A DNA stretch of 64,000 nt from Myoxocephalus aenaeus (lineage: Eukaryota; Chordata; Actinopteri; Perciformes; Cottidae), in assembly GCA_038501785.1 (NCBI GenBank), contig JBAMJR010000189.1, positions 273,501 through 337,500 on the forward strand. The letters are read 5' to 3'. The notes beneath the pieces are model-generated. The model saw nothing but the letters and a program-made list of their open reading frames with translations, made no database searches and had not been told where the DNA came from. Below are positions 12,015-22,802 of this stretch, piece after piece (within the stretch, counting starts at the first letter, position 1; each line of letters begins with the position of its first letter). The position numbers were made by a program, and so were the translations under genes.

Positions 12015-12738
12015 ATAGCTACAGCCATCAAGGTGGCTCCTGGCCTTTTGTCTATGTTGCTGAGCCATCAAGACACACAAAACATAGTTTTTTGTCTGTT
12101 GTATGAAGCCTGTTTGTAGTAGATATTTCCCCACAACTTATCTTACTGTCTCTGTCTCTCTCTATATATTTATATAATATAAAACTGACAACGAGTGTGT
12201 GGAACAGGGCCGGTCATAAACTGAAGGTCTGATGAGGAGAGTGGGAACAGGTGTGCAGGTGAGAGGGGATGTCATGTGACCAGGACTGGCAAGAGAGTCT
12301 GAGGACATCTAGTGGACGGTCCGAGGATGGCAGGTCTGGGGAGTGAGCAGGAGCCGGAGACCGGGACAGAGAGCCAGCACGGCTGTTACCGGTCTCACAC
12401 CGGCGGGCAAGCACTCTTCAGACAGAAATACATGTATAATAATAATACGTGTTTAAGCAACGTATACGTGTATGATCAACGTATTTGTAATATGTCAACA
12501 CGTAATCAAAGAGGAGATATGTTTCTGGTCAAACGTAATTGAGAATGCGTTTTAGTTCTGGGGAACATAATTTTTAGGAGACAGGGTTGGTTTGCTTATG
12601 TAGGTCGTATAGAAGCATCTGTATTACATTCAGAATATTTCAACAGCTTATACAGAAAAAACACATGTGGCCAGCATCTATGGTAAACGACTCAAGTCTG
12701 AATCTATAGTTAACAGACAGAAAATGTGACGTTTCTTA

Positions 12739-12781
12739 TGCCGTGTTCACACCAGACGCGGCGCGAGGTGAACACGGCATT
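12739..12781. mobile_element. Mini palindromic MITE remnant
   Basis: Terminal inverted repeats ATGCCGTGTTCAC and GTGAACACGGCAT enclose only about 17 bp containing CAGACGCGGCGCG. The sequence resembles the ends of abundant fish MITEs that begin with this GCCGTGTTCACACC motif. No coding capacity. It may be a solo end-to-end derivative. Confidence 0.55.
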
Positions 12782-13189
12782 ACTTGTAAAAGGTGGGAAA
12801 GTTGTTTCCCATACAGACACAAACATGTATCCTTCATTCATCAGATGTCTGAGTTGGATGGTCTTTATGTCTTATGACTTTTATGTCTTTGGGTCTTTAT
12901 ATTAAACACGCACCAGGTTTCATGGTGGCAGCAAGGCTTATCCTGCGAAACTGGAAGAGCCCACATACACCCACGCTCACAGAATGGCTCAAACTCATGA
13001 CAGAGACGGCTGCATTTAAAAATATGTTTGCCAGGGTAAAGAACAGTTCAAGCCAAAATGAATAAAAAACTTAAGTGACAAAAAATGTAAAAAACAAAAA
13101 ACACGCAGGATGGGAAACTAAAAAACAAGCCCCGCCTCCTCACGTTGAAAGCAGCCACTCTGAAGCACAGAGCTTCAGTCACACGCACC
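12782..13189. other. Intergenic, upstream of Ig copy C
   Basis: Mostly unannotated sequence. It includes the promoter block shared with copy B at 13108-13158. No further gene seen. Confidence 0.4.
13108..13158 (+). promoter_or_regulatory. Promoter-proximal block of Ig copy C
   Basis: Near-identical counterpart of the block at 7915-7966, starting AGGATGGGAAACTAAAAAAC, about 35-80 bp upstream of the start codon of copy C. Confidence 0.5.
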
Positions 13190-14318
13190 ATGAAGAACTT
13201 CACCTTGATAACGGCTTTAAGTCTCTGCAGCTTCAGTGAGTACGACTGCATTTATAACATTGGTGACTTTAACCCACTGGAATTTAGACTCTTCACTTTT
13301 AAAAGTTCAATGTTTATTTAAAGGAAATGTTCATGGTCCTTTAACAGAGAGTAGATCTCTTGTTGTGTCTGTGTGTTTCAGGCTGGATGTGTGTCTCAGG
13401 TTCAGAGAGTCAGACTGTGGAGGTCCAGGCTGGTGGAGAAGTCACACTGCAGTGCTCCAACTTTTCAAGTTCTTTGAGTCAGATATTGTGGTTCAGAGTG
13501 GTCAAGAGGTCGCAGCCCCGCTCCATCGCTTTCATCTTCGATCCTCTTGAGCCAGTAAAGTTCTCTAATGGCTTTGGAAATGGAAAATTTGAAATGAGAT
13601 CGAACATCTCTGCCGTTTTCCTCACAATCAAACAAGTGAATGCATCCGACTCTGGACTGTATTTCTGTGGACATTATCTCAGCAGAAATCCGGTTATTTT
13701 TAATGCGACATATTTAGAGGTTCACGGTAAGATTGTCGTAAAGTTTGGTCTGTTTTTGATTGATGTGGTCTTTTAAATCTTGGTGAAATTCATGATTTGG
13801 ACTTGAGTTTTACACTTTAGCGTTTGATGGACTGACAAAGCTGGCGAGTTTGATCCTGGCCGGCCTGACTGTTCTCCTGGTCTCGGTCATCATTGGTCTG
13901 TCTGTTAAAGTGAAAAAGCTTCAGAAAGGTATAATTGCTCTTGACTTATTGTATTTTCACATCCTTCCTATTTCACAAAATACATCAACAGCGATATGTT
14001 TGAGCCGTGTGAGACAGCTGACCAAACGGATTGTTTCTGTCATTTAGCTCTTGCTGAAGAACAGAATCCACAACGGACAACGGTGACGTTCATTACGTTT
14101 GCTTCTCACAGGTTTTATCTTTGTACATCAGCAAGTGCCACAGTGACTCCACATAATCATGACACTCTTTTTTTCTCACACACTCTTATTCACAGAGCCG
14201 AAGCTCAGACGATCTGAACTACGCAACAGTGACTTTTCATCCGAAAACCAAACGAAACCAGCAGCCTGCAGCAGAGAAGGAAGAGGACACTGATGCTATT
14301 TATTCTGCCACCAGATAG
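13190..14318 (+). CDS. ITIM-bearing single-V Ig receptor, copy C, intact
   Basis: Five exons join in frame: 13190-13235 (leader), 13382-13726 (V domain), 13821-13928 (TM), 14048-14082 and 14196-14318, giving 218 codons plus stop. The start MKNFTLITAL opens a signal peptide. The V domain has the first cysteine in TLQCSN, the core WFRVV and the second cysteine in GLYFCG (about residues 32-111). The TM exon has LAGLTVLLVSVIIGLSV then KVKKLQK. The last exon carries DDLNYATV, a good ITIM (L-x-Y-x-x-V), and AIYSATR at the C-terminus. Phases run 1, 1, 1, 0 across the introns and no stops intervene. Poly(A) signal at 14351-14356. The expected role is an inhibitory cell-surface receptor that recruits SH2 phosphatases. 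The ligand is unknown, and I cannot name a mammalian orthologue. Confidence 0.8.
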
Positions 14319-17300
14319 ACTCAGGAAGCACCTGGACCAGATGTTTTATTAATAAACATCATCATAGACCGTCAAAGACTTTGAGTCAGAGATTCTGAAT
14401 ACTCTCATTCATGCTGATTATTTATACTCACACGTGTCTAGATTATCTTAATGTGACAGTCTGGTGACAGTTAGATGGAGATCTGTAAACAATGAAGCGT
14501 AGCTGCCATTTCAACCATAAAAATAAAAAAAATCTAGTTATTAAAATACCATATCTCAAACAAGAACACAGCATTTGTTTGACAGAAAAAGACAGCGCAC
14601 GCAAGAAGCGTTGGGCCTTGGTTTAGATCAGCCTCTACACACTGTATGTACTCTCTCTCACACACACACACATATATATAGTGCGTTGCTGTGGTCACGG
14701 TGTGAGGTATGAGGGGTCTGGGTCTGCTGCCGCTGATGCTGATGCTCATCTTCATGTCCGTCCTCGTATGGTCAACATTGACGACCTCGCTGACCTCTCA
14801 GTTTGGCTCAGTTTGGTCTTTTTCCTTGCTGCGTTGTATGCAAGCCCCCACAATGCAACACTTTATGAATAACTGTCGGATCAAGGCCGGATTATGGAAT
14901 ACCAGATTAAAATGTATTACTTTTATTTTTATTTTAAGAGGGGACACACTTTGTTTTTCATGCTCTGGTCAATATTGACATTTTGGGCGATGTCTTCTTT
15001 CAGACTAGTGGAAAGAAAATATCCAAAATACACATTTATATTTGTATTACTTTGGTGAATTTAAGAGACACATATATAGACAAAGGTTAGCATTAGATAA
15101 TCCATCTTTTGAATTTTCAAACATACATTCTAAGAAAACAAATAATTGTCTTAATATAAAAAGTCAACCTGGAATGTTTTATGGTAATATCTATTACGTA
15201 AATTCATTATTTTCTTGTACTCTGAGCAATAAATCTCCATGTAGCATTTACATACTCCAAACTCTCCAGTTTCATTCCTATCTATATTCTGAAGGTTTTT
15301 GCTGAGGTATTTGTTCATAAATAATTCAGTTTAGAATATTTTATTCCTACAAATATGGCACAAAAGAAAATGCCATGGCTGAAGACTGTTGTATTTCCTG
15401 ATTTATGAAGTGCATTTAGAATGCAGAACCTGGCTCTCTCACCTTCAGTTTGGCTCAGGAAGTGGATGCAAATTAGCACATATTTTAGAAGATAATGGAT
15501 CATGCGTATATGTCAACAACATTTCAGAAAACTAGCAATACAAAAAAAATATTCTCTCAGTGCAAGTTATCAACTGTGAAGTTCCACGTTGGTAAATACA
15601 TGTTTACCCTATTAATGTTTGATTCTCAGAAGGTGATACGATCACTTCCGGTCTCAAGAGTTTTCTCTCAAATTCAGACACATGACGGTGGAACTGATGC
15701 GTTGTAACATTATAATGCTTTGTGTGGGAAGACCGGTGTTATGTTGAATCTGTACCTTTATAGAATAGTGTCCCTCCTCGGTGGCTATAGGGTTAGGAAT
15801 AAGGGCTGGTTCAGGTCTGGGTATTCGACAGTATTCGACAACACTGGCCTTCTAGTCCTCCTGTGGTTCATCAGAACCTGCAAGACCTATTGATCTTTTG
15901 AGCAATACATTCTTCAATGAGGTGATAGCTTTAACACACCCTCACTCAATAAACAAACATGTTGTTCTGGACTACAAACCTCACAACTCTACATCAGCAC
16001 TCTATAAACGTCATGTAATCCAGCTTGTGGGGTGCTGGCTATGCCCATGAGGTAAATTAATAAAGCCACACATTAATGCTCTTATCAAGCTAGAATAAAC
16101 TGCTGTGATCGAGTTCACTGCATCTGTAGATTAAATAAAATGAAAGTAAAATGAGTGGAACCTCGGCCCAGACAGAACACAATATATATTTAAAAAATGT
16201 AAAATAAAAGAAATATATATATCATATGGCCCATCTTCAGAAAAAAAAACTAAAATGATTTTGTGTCCAAGAAAAAAAGTAACTACTATAATAGTTGTAA
16301 GAAAGCTTAGGCATCTGTTTCAGGGTGAGTAAGTGATAGAAGTATGAGTATTATGGGCCTGGGCGAGAATTGTACAAGTAAATGTTAACTAGTGTCATCC
16401 ACCCTGCAGGTCTACTGTGGCCCTGCTTTCAACTTAATGTTTATACTTACATAACATTGTGAATACACCCTCATGCAAAATGTTTCTGGTCCAAATAACC
16501 TGTGGGTAGGACGAACCAAGTATTTTCTAAAAGGAAAATCACAAGTAACGCAATGCATTACAGCAGTAACAAGATGATAACTGGGAAAACCCCAGTTTAA
16601 ATTGGCAGTACAGTAGTGAACAGGGACACTGTGCTAGTGATTGAAACAGTTTATTCATACAGGTTAACTTTCAAAACAGCAACTCAATGAAAAGTACTGT
16701 AAATATGTCATCCAGTGAAGTTTTGGGTGTAAAATCAATGTATATAATAATTTCATTGCATCTTTAATTGATATGTTTTACAACGGTTTATAAATCTATG
16801 TCTGCAAGACAAACGTGTATAATTTACTTTTTTGCACAGGTCTATTCAGTCAAACTCTTAGCTATAAAGAGATGTACAGCTGAGTGGGTAGTTGTGTGTG
16901 TCAACAATGAGTACCTAGAAAGGGTAAATATGAGCGTGTGCCATCTGTAGTACTTTGTGCTTCAGTAGTCCTGAAGGCCCTCGACTTACCTGGTCACTCT
17001 GAAGGTCTCCAGCAGCCTTTGATGTCATCTCACCCCAGAGTCAAGATAAGCTAGTCCCAGTTATGCAAGCTCACCTGGTGGAGAATGGCAGGAGTGTGAT
17101 GCGCCCCTCTTCACCTAACCCCTAATGTGAAGTCTCACTTTTGGCACTAAAAAGGGGAAACGTTAAGCGGGTACGCTGGGGAATGAGGCGAGCTGCAGCA
17201 TTCCAGACCAGGAGAGATCATTTTTAATTCAGCGGAACGATTTTGTTTGTTTGTTTTACGGGATAACACAAATAAACGAATAATGGTTTTATACAAGCGG

Positions 17301-17428
17301 TTATCTTTTCGAAGATGTTTAGAGTGTTCGAAGCAATGCAAGCGGTTACACTAATGAGAGTTTTTGTTTTTTTTAGCGCTGGGCATGAGTTCGGGCACAT
17401 CTGTGAACAACATTACTGCACAAATCCG
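14319..17428. other. Intergenic between Ig copy C and rbm4-like A
   Basis: No gene I can support. A frame at 14709 begins with a hydrophobic leader-like stretch but has no following domain. A tandem GTATTCGACA duplicate occurs near 15820-15840. Otherwise AT-rich sequence with short chance frames. Confidence 0.4.
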
Positions 17429-17780
17429 TTTATTAAAACCAAGATCGACAATGGACAGGTACATGTGAACGCTTTGCGGTAACCGCCCTATCAACGGTTA
17501 CGTTCTACATTTGTCAAACCCATACGTCTTAGCAGTTTGAAGTTTCACAGCAATGCCACATGGCGGTTTGGTTTTCGATGGGAAAGCGGAACATTATGGA
17601 ACCAACGTGCAGATTGGATTTAATATCAAACATTATTTAGTTCAGTTAAAGCTAGAGTCACAAGTATCGCCTAGGCTGCAGCTGAAAGGATCAGCGTCCT
17701 ACGGTCACACACAACATCAGAACACTAATTCTTCCAAACGGAAATGTACAAAAAAAAAAAACGCCTAATTCAGACGTCAA

Positions 17781-17848
<68 letters not shown>

Positions 17849-18067
17849 AACTACAGCACAATGACAAACTAAAACAACCAGAGGGGGGGTGGAGGAAACG
17901 AGTTAAAACTGTCCCAAATTAATAAAAACAAAAAACAGACGTGGACGTCGGTATTTCGGTTTCCTCCTGTGAGCGTCGCAGTGGAACGCAACGCGCTCAG
18001 CCACAGACAGGGAGAGGATAGTGTCACGTGCATCAGGAGGCGGCGAGCGGCGACGCAGTTGACGACG
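17429..18067 (-). other. 3'UTR exon of rbm4-like gene A
   Basis: On the minus strand a good acceptor (CTTTTTTCAG) ends at 18068, and the exon then runs with GATCGTCGTC and CTGATGCACGTG. The same motifs follow the equivalent acceptor of the second rbm4-like gene at 33631. The exon joins the donor at 18433-18432, 20 nt after the stop codon. A probable poly(A) signal is AATAAA on the minus strand at 17434-17429. It includes a long AT microsatellite. The 3' end is inferred. Confidence 0.55.
17782..17843. repeat. (AT)n microsatellite
   Basis: About 31 AT units in the predicted 3'UTR of the rbm4-like gene A. A transcript would carry a perfect self-complementary AU stretch. Confidence 0.95.
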
Positions 18068-18454
18068 ATCCTGAAAAAAGAGCAAATGACACACATGAAC
18101 TGTCTGCAACTGTTGATACAAAGCACGCTGTTCCATCTGAATTATCTGCATGTGGAGTTCTGTACCGAGTCCTGTTCAGTCAGAGAACACTTTATTTATT
18201 TATTTTTTCGGAGTATGCCACTCTTATCACTTTTAGCTGAATTCCAGGGGATTGCACAGACGTGCATTGGCAGCGCGTTAACAACGTGTTGAAGAGCACT
18301 TCGGACGCATGCTTTTTCAAACCTTGTTTTCTCCCCACAACAGCTGGAGCGGGAAGGACAAGCTGCCTCTGCCTTTACGAATGGCAGTTTCAGAGAAGAT
18401 ATGAACACCAGTCTACCTCAGACCTATTCTCACCTTCACGTGCCTGGGCCTTGC

Positions 18455-19599
18455 TTAATAAGCGTAGCGTGCAGGTGGTGGCGGAGGCAGCCGCTCTGCG
18501 TAGGGGTCCCTGGCGCGTGGAACTCCGTATGCAGGGACTCGGGAAACCGGAGAGAGTCGGGAGCGCTCGTAGGAGTAGCCATTATTAGCGGGGGGCATTG
18601 GCGCGGGAGGCGCCCTCCGTAAAGGACTGCGATCTCGGGCGTAGTACGAGGACGGCGGTGGTGGGAGGGGACGACGCTCATACGGATCGAGCGACGAGGG
18701 CATAAGACGGTCTCGGACAGCGGCTGAGGGGGGGGGCGGAGGAGGAGGCGCGCCAGCACGTTGGTCCTCGTAGGCGCCCATGCCGTACGGACGGGCTCTG
18801 TACTTCTCATAGTAATCTACCACGCCGTATCTTTCCCTGTCACCCTCGTAGGGACGTTCAGGATAAACTGCTCGTCTAGGGGGAGGAGGTGGCAGAGGAG
18901 GGGCGGGGTAACCTGGGGGCATATGGCCGAGGCGGCCTCTCATGTAGCTGGGTGGCGGAGGCTCATGCCTCTCTCCTGGGTAGCGAGGGGGCCAATAGCC
19001 ACCCCTGTCTGGCGGAGGAGGAGGAGGGGGGTAATCTTCCCGTTCATCTTGTCTGGGACGGCTCTTAGAAATCTGGACGTGGATGCGTTTGCCTAAATAC
19101 AAAACAAAAAAGATAAAAAAGGGGGAAATGGTTTAATAAGTCAAAGGATCATAACAGCTTTACTCATTTTACTTCATGATCCTTTCTTACCTTGAAATTC
19201 AGTATTGTCCAGTCCCTTGATGGCATCCATGGCCTCGTCGGAGTTAGACATGTGTACAAAAGCAAAATTCTTGACTATAGCGCACTCTGTGACTGAGCCG
19301 TACTCTTCGAAGAGAGCGCGGAGCTCGTCGTCAACACCCTTTTCTACGTTAGCGACATGCAGTTTGATGGAGCCCTGGTTCTTCCCGTGGCTGGCCTCCA
19401 CATTGATTGGTGTGCCGTGAAGCTTGTAGAGGTGCAAAGTCTTAATGGCTTTGGTGGCGGCCTTGCGGTCGTCCATGTGGATGAAGGCGTAGTTCTTGAT
19501 GATGGCACATTCTGTGACCGTGCCGTGCTCGGTAAAGAGAGCCTTGATTTCCTCCTGGTCCGACTCACGGGGCAGGTTCCCCACGAAAATCTTCACCAT
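18455..19599 (-). CDS. rbm4-like: RBM4/Lark-type RNA-binding protein, copy A
   Basis: Two coding exons: 19599-19191 and 19092-18455, giving 348 residues. RRM1 (about 2-70) begins MVKIFVGNLPRES, with RNP1-like NYAFIHM. RRM2 (about 78-145) has KLHVANVEKG and NFAFVHM. The C-terminal half is rich in proline, arginine and tyrosine, with DYYEKYRARPYG and RSPLRRAPP, ending RYAY. Vertebrate RBM4 controls alternative splicing and translation and normally has a CCHC zinc knuckle after RRM2. No CxxC...H...C pattern is visible here, which fits the fish rbm4.x paralogues I recall. The exon junction falls in the codon for the G of FQGKRIHV, exactly as in copy B. The stop is followed 20 nt later by a splice donor leading to a 3'UTR exon. 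Exact paralogue number is uncertain. Confidence 0.88.
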
Positions 19600-20460
19600 T
19601 GTTAAAGAACTATTTCAGAGCAAATTGGAGAAAAAAAAGAGTGTAGAGATGGAGAGAGAGAAGAAGAAAAAAAACATGTGAATACAGATTGCACCCACGA
19701 TAAATAAGTAACAGTTAACTATGACTAACCTAGATATTTTTTTCTGATACAAGTATCGTGTGAATTAAACGGGCCTGTTCATTGCAAAATGGCGGACGTC
19801 AGTTTTACTGACGCTGCAGGTAACTCGCCTTAATTTACAGATTTACAGAATTTATCTACCGTGAACTTATGATATCGAAACGTCTCTTTTATATGTATTA
19901 CTATAATGCTAACGTGTGGAATTCCCAGACTAATACAATTCCTGGTCTTGGTGAAGCCAGTCGGCTCGTGCTAGCTTTAGCTCGACAGTGAGTCCACGCT
20001 AACACACAAAGCACCGCTGTCCAAACGAGTGCAACCGAATAGCGATGAGCCGAGTAACAAATATTCAAACGCTAGGATGTGTTGCGGGATTTTTTATTGC
20101 AGCGAATTGTATATATCAATACACAGGCGTTTGCATTTAAGTTTACCTTTATATCGGGGGTCTCGACAAAGAATTCAAACCGCTTTCCTTAAACCGAGTC
20201 GACTTCTGCGTATCTTTTTCTCCACTGTGCAATATCCTACCCGACAGCTATAAGACACTACTCGGCCTCCGATTGGAGAGGACTCGATGCCTTCCTCGGC
20301 TGGATTGGGTAGCTTTAAGCTCGAGGCGTGTGATTGGTTAGGTTCAGGGTAAATACATCACGGTAAGCCAATCGCGAGGGAGTGGGGCGGGGGCTCTCTT
20401 TCTTCTTCGTCTGTTTCGTCGTATTTATGCGGATCACAGCCAACCCATAAAAACACCGCC
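19600..20460 (-). promoter_or_regulatory. 5' region of rbm4-like gene A
   Basis: The start codon at 19599 is preceded on the minus strand by a pyrimidine-rich stretch, consistent with a 5'UTR acceptor as in copy B. Further upstream, at 20270-20460, are CCAAT-type motifs (GATTGG), a GC-rich stretch and GCATAAATA on the minus strand near 20425. The transcription start is not resolved. A short open exon candidate on the plus strand at 19789-19819 is discussed under findings. Confidence 0.4.
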
Positions 20461-21450
20461 ACCCATTGTCTTTTTATGGATAATGTCAATACAAGATTAA
20501 CTATTGTAGCTGTCTTGTTTTATGCTATGGATACCGTGCTATGGGTTTTAATAACACATTGTGTACCCTCACTGTATGACTATAATTCACATATAAGTCT
20601 CCCTAATTCTGAATGCAATAGAAAGTTAAAAACGAGCCAACAAAACATTTAGTTAATGCCTTAGTTTATTGTCCGAATTACCAAATAAATGTTGTTAATA
20701 ATTCACTCTGTCTCGTACTTTGTACTGCTTCATTTATTTACTTGGCACTAAAGGAATGGAATTTAGAAATCACTTCTACTAATCAACCGTCCTGTTTTAA
20801 TATGTAACCGTAGTTTTATAGCAGAGCTATAGTTCCCGCTAGGTATCGACTGAAACCGTATCTCTTCCTTTCTGTTTCAAGTTACATCATCGGGGAATTT
20901 TCAGTTCTAATGCTACGTTCAAGAACCGGTCTTAAAATGGTATGTTAGACAACAACAGTGTTTGCGATTAGTGCCCTAAAAAAACGAGCATTGTAATCAA
21001 CGATTAACCTATTAAACACCAGAGAATGACGAAATATGCCTAATATCCAACAAGTCAATGAGTCCTCTGCACATTAGCTCACTCTTCTAGTCCGAGCATC
21101 TGAACCTTAAGTGTATTCAGGTGAAATTATACAAAACAGATAAATCAGCTCTAAATGAATTTTCTGTTAATCAGTGAACTGGTTACACGTTTTTCTGCAC
21201 TTACGTTTGGCCAATGACCTATGGAGTGAATTGTATGTAATTGTTTGAATTGAATTCAAATGTTTCACCGGTCAAACAGAATTGTGATTGAGCTGGTGGT
21301 CCACATAAATCAGTTATGCGTGCGTGTGTGTCAGTGTTTTCAACAATGATTTTTTTCACCCCCGGATTCACACTTGAAAGCAGCATCGCGCTGGTTCTTG
21401 TGGGAGTGACGAAACTCAGAGGAGAAGCTTGAAAACAAAAAGCAGAAGAA
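20461..21450. other. Intergenic between rbm4-like A and TIFA
   Basis: AT-rich spacer without a gene or repeat that I recognise. Confidence 0.4.
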
Positions 21451-21568
21451 GAAAAGAAAGCGTCTCCCAGCAGCAGCAGCACCGTTAGTTGGTCTCCTCT
21501 GGGTGATCCTCAGGTGGGTGTCATCGAGTCCAAACATCTTCTATTTCAAGTGGAGTCTCAACACTCAG
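21451..21568 (+). other. tifa: Probable 5'UTR exon of tifa
   Basis: A stretch ending ACACTCAG followed by the donor GTAAGAG at 21569 pairs with the acceptor CCCTGCAG ending at 21677. This removes a 109-bp intron and leads to the start codon at 21755. The 5' limit is not known; 21451 is only a working boundary. Confidence 0.45.
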
Positions 21569-21754
21569 GTAAGAGACTTCATCTATAACAGCAGCAGCTC
21601 ATGTGTTACTTTAGTTTGGATTGATACGATACGTCATCTCACTGGATTCCTAATTAGTGTTTATTTCATCCCTGCAGCCTTCCCTCACCAAAGGTCAACA
21701 GGTCAATCCGTCCTCCGTTGATTTCATCCGGATCTTTGTTGTTCTTCTTCTACG

Positions 21755-22357
21755 ATGAATATTGTGTCCCAGACGATGGAGACAGAGGAGGACCTCCTGA
21801 CTTGCCTCCGCGTCCAGCTTTACCACCCCCAGCAGAGTTGTAAGGGCCTTTACGACCTGCTCCCTCTGGGGGCCAAGAGCAGACACTCGGCGGAGGACCC
21901 TCTCCGCCTGGGACGGGACGCCCAGGTCTGCGCCCTCGCCCTGGCCGACGCGCGGGTGTCCCGCGTGCAGTTTGCCCTGCACGCCTACCGCACGCCGCGC
22001 AGCCCGGACACGCTGTTCGCCATCCAGAACTTGAGCCAGCGGGGCCGGCTGTCGGTGAACAGCACCGCGCTGGGCTACCTGGAGAGGGCGGAGCTCCCGG
22101 ACAAGGCCCTGGTCCGGTTCGGGGAGTACGAGATGCTGATCGTCCGGGAGTCCGGCGAGGCCAAGGGGAGCTTCGAGGTGGAGCTCGAGGTGCTGGCGAC
22201 GCCTCCGTCCAGGGAGACGTGCACGTGCGGGCCCAGTATGACGCCTGTCATGGAGGCAGGCTCGAGAGGGATGGACAGTGTCCCAGGAGAACTCCGAGAG
22301 GACCCCTTCCGAGAGGGCCCCCTCGAGACGGATGAGACGGCCATGTACCGTTCATGA
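21755..22357 (+). CDS. tifa: TIFA, TRAF-interacting FHA adaptor
   Basis: Single coding exon of 200 residues, close to human TIFA (184). TIFA is the cytosolic adaptor that oligomerises when its N-terminal threonine is phosphorylated, classically after ALPK1 senses ADP-heptose, and then recruits TRAF6 to activate NF-kB. The N-terminus METEEDLLTC carries the TEE context of that threonine (residue 10 from the first Met, residue 3 from the second at 21776). The FHA domain spans about 45-130, with LGRDAQVC, SRVQF, NLSQRGRL and VRFGEYEMLI matching the family. Near the C-terminus, PLETDE fits the TRAF6-binding pattern P-x-E-x-x-aromatic/acidic. No AATAAA is visible between the stop and the retrotransposon at 22803; the nearest signal lies past the insertion at 31082. 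Which of the two Mets starts translation is unresolved. Confidence 0.92.
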   Translation: MNIVSQTMETEEDLLTCLRVQLYHPQQSCKGLYDLLPLGAKSRHSAEDPLRLGRDAQVCALALADARVSRVQFALHAYRTPRSPDTLFAIQNLSQRGRLSVNSTALGYLERAELPDKALVRFGEYEMLIVRESGEAKGSFEVELEVLATPPSRETCTCGPSMTPVMEAGSRGMDSVPGELREDPFREGPLETDETAMYRS

Positions 22358-22798
22358 TGAGGATGAGACTGTTTTACTTTGTCATCGGCTTGCACTGTGC
22401 GGTTGTTCCGTTAGTTACAGCAGGCTTGGATGAATCCCTCTTTGTAATGTGAAATCATAGCTTTATTTTTGCTTATATACTGTATATATTACTCCATGTC
22501 TATAAATCAAAAAGCAGATAATTTTAAAGCGTTAAATGCTGTAACCTTCAAAGCTGTTAATGTTCTTTTTCAACTTGAGCACATACCAACAAAAAAGTTG
22601 TGAAACATGAGCCACATTTAAGGAACAGGTTTGTGCAGATTTGATTGAGACACAAGTTCCCTTCTTGACATCAAACCCGTGGAAGCATGTGCATGTTCAG
22701 TCTCATGAAGTATTCCTTTAATCAAAGCTATCCCCATACAATCCTGAAATATATTAGTATTACTGGTATACTCATCTGATTGCAGTGTTATAATATTC

Positions 22799-22802
22799 TT
22801 AT
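22799..22802 (+). repeat. Left target-site duplication TTAT
   Basis: TTAT directly precedes the left LTR, and the same four bases follow the right LTR at 31058-31061. A 4-bp duplication is typical of Ty3/gypsy integration. Confidence 0.8.

Noticed and set aside
14709..14978. Hydrophobic leader-like frame (MRGLGLLPLMLMLIF)
   Set aside because: It could be an orphan signal-peptide exon, but the frame that follows has no domain and no downstream Ig exon was found before the rbm4-like gene.
18761..19096. Plus-strand frames opposite the rbm4-like A C-terminal exon
   Set aside because: They are antisense shadows of the proline/arginine-rich coding sequence; the same occurs at 33897-34478 for copy B.
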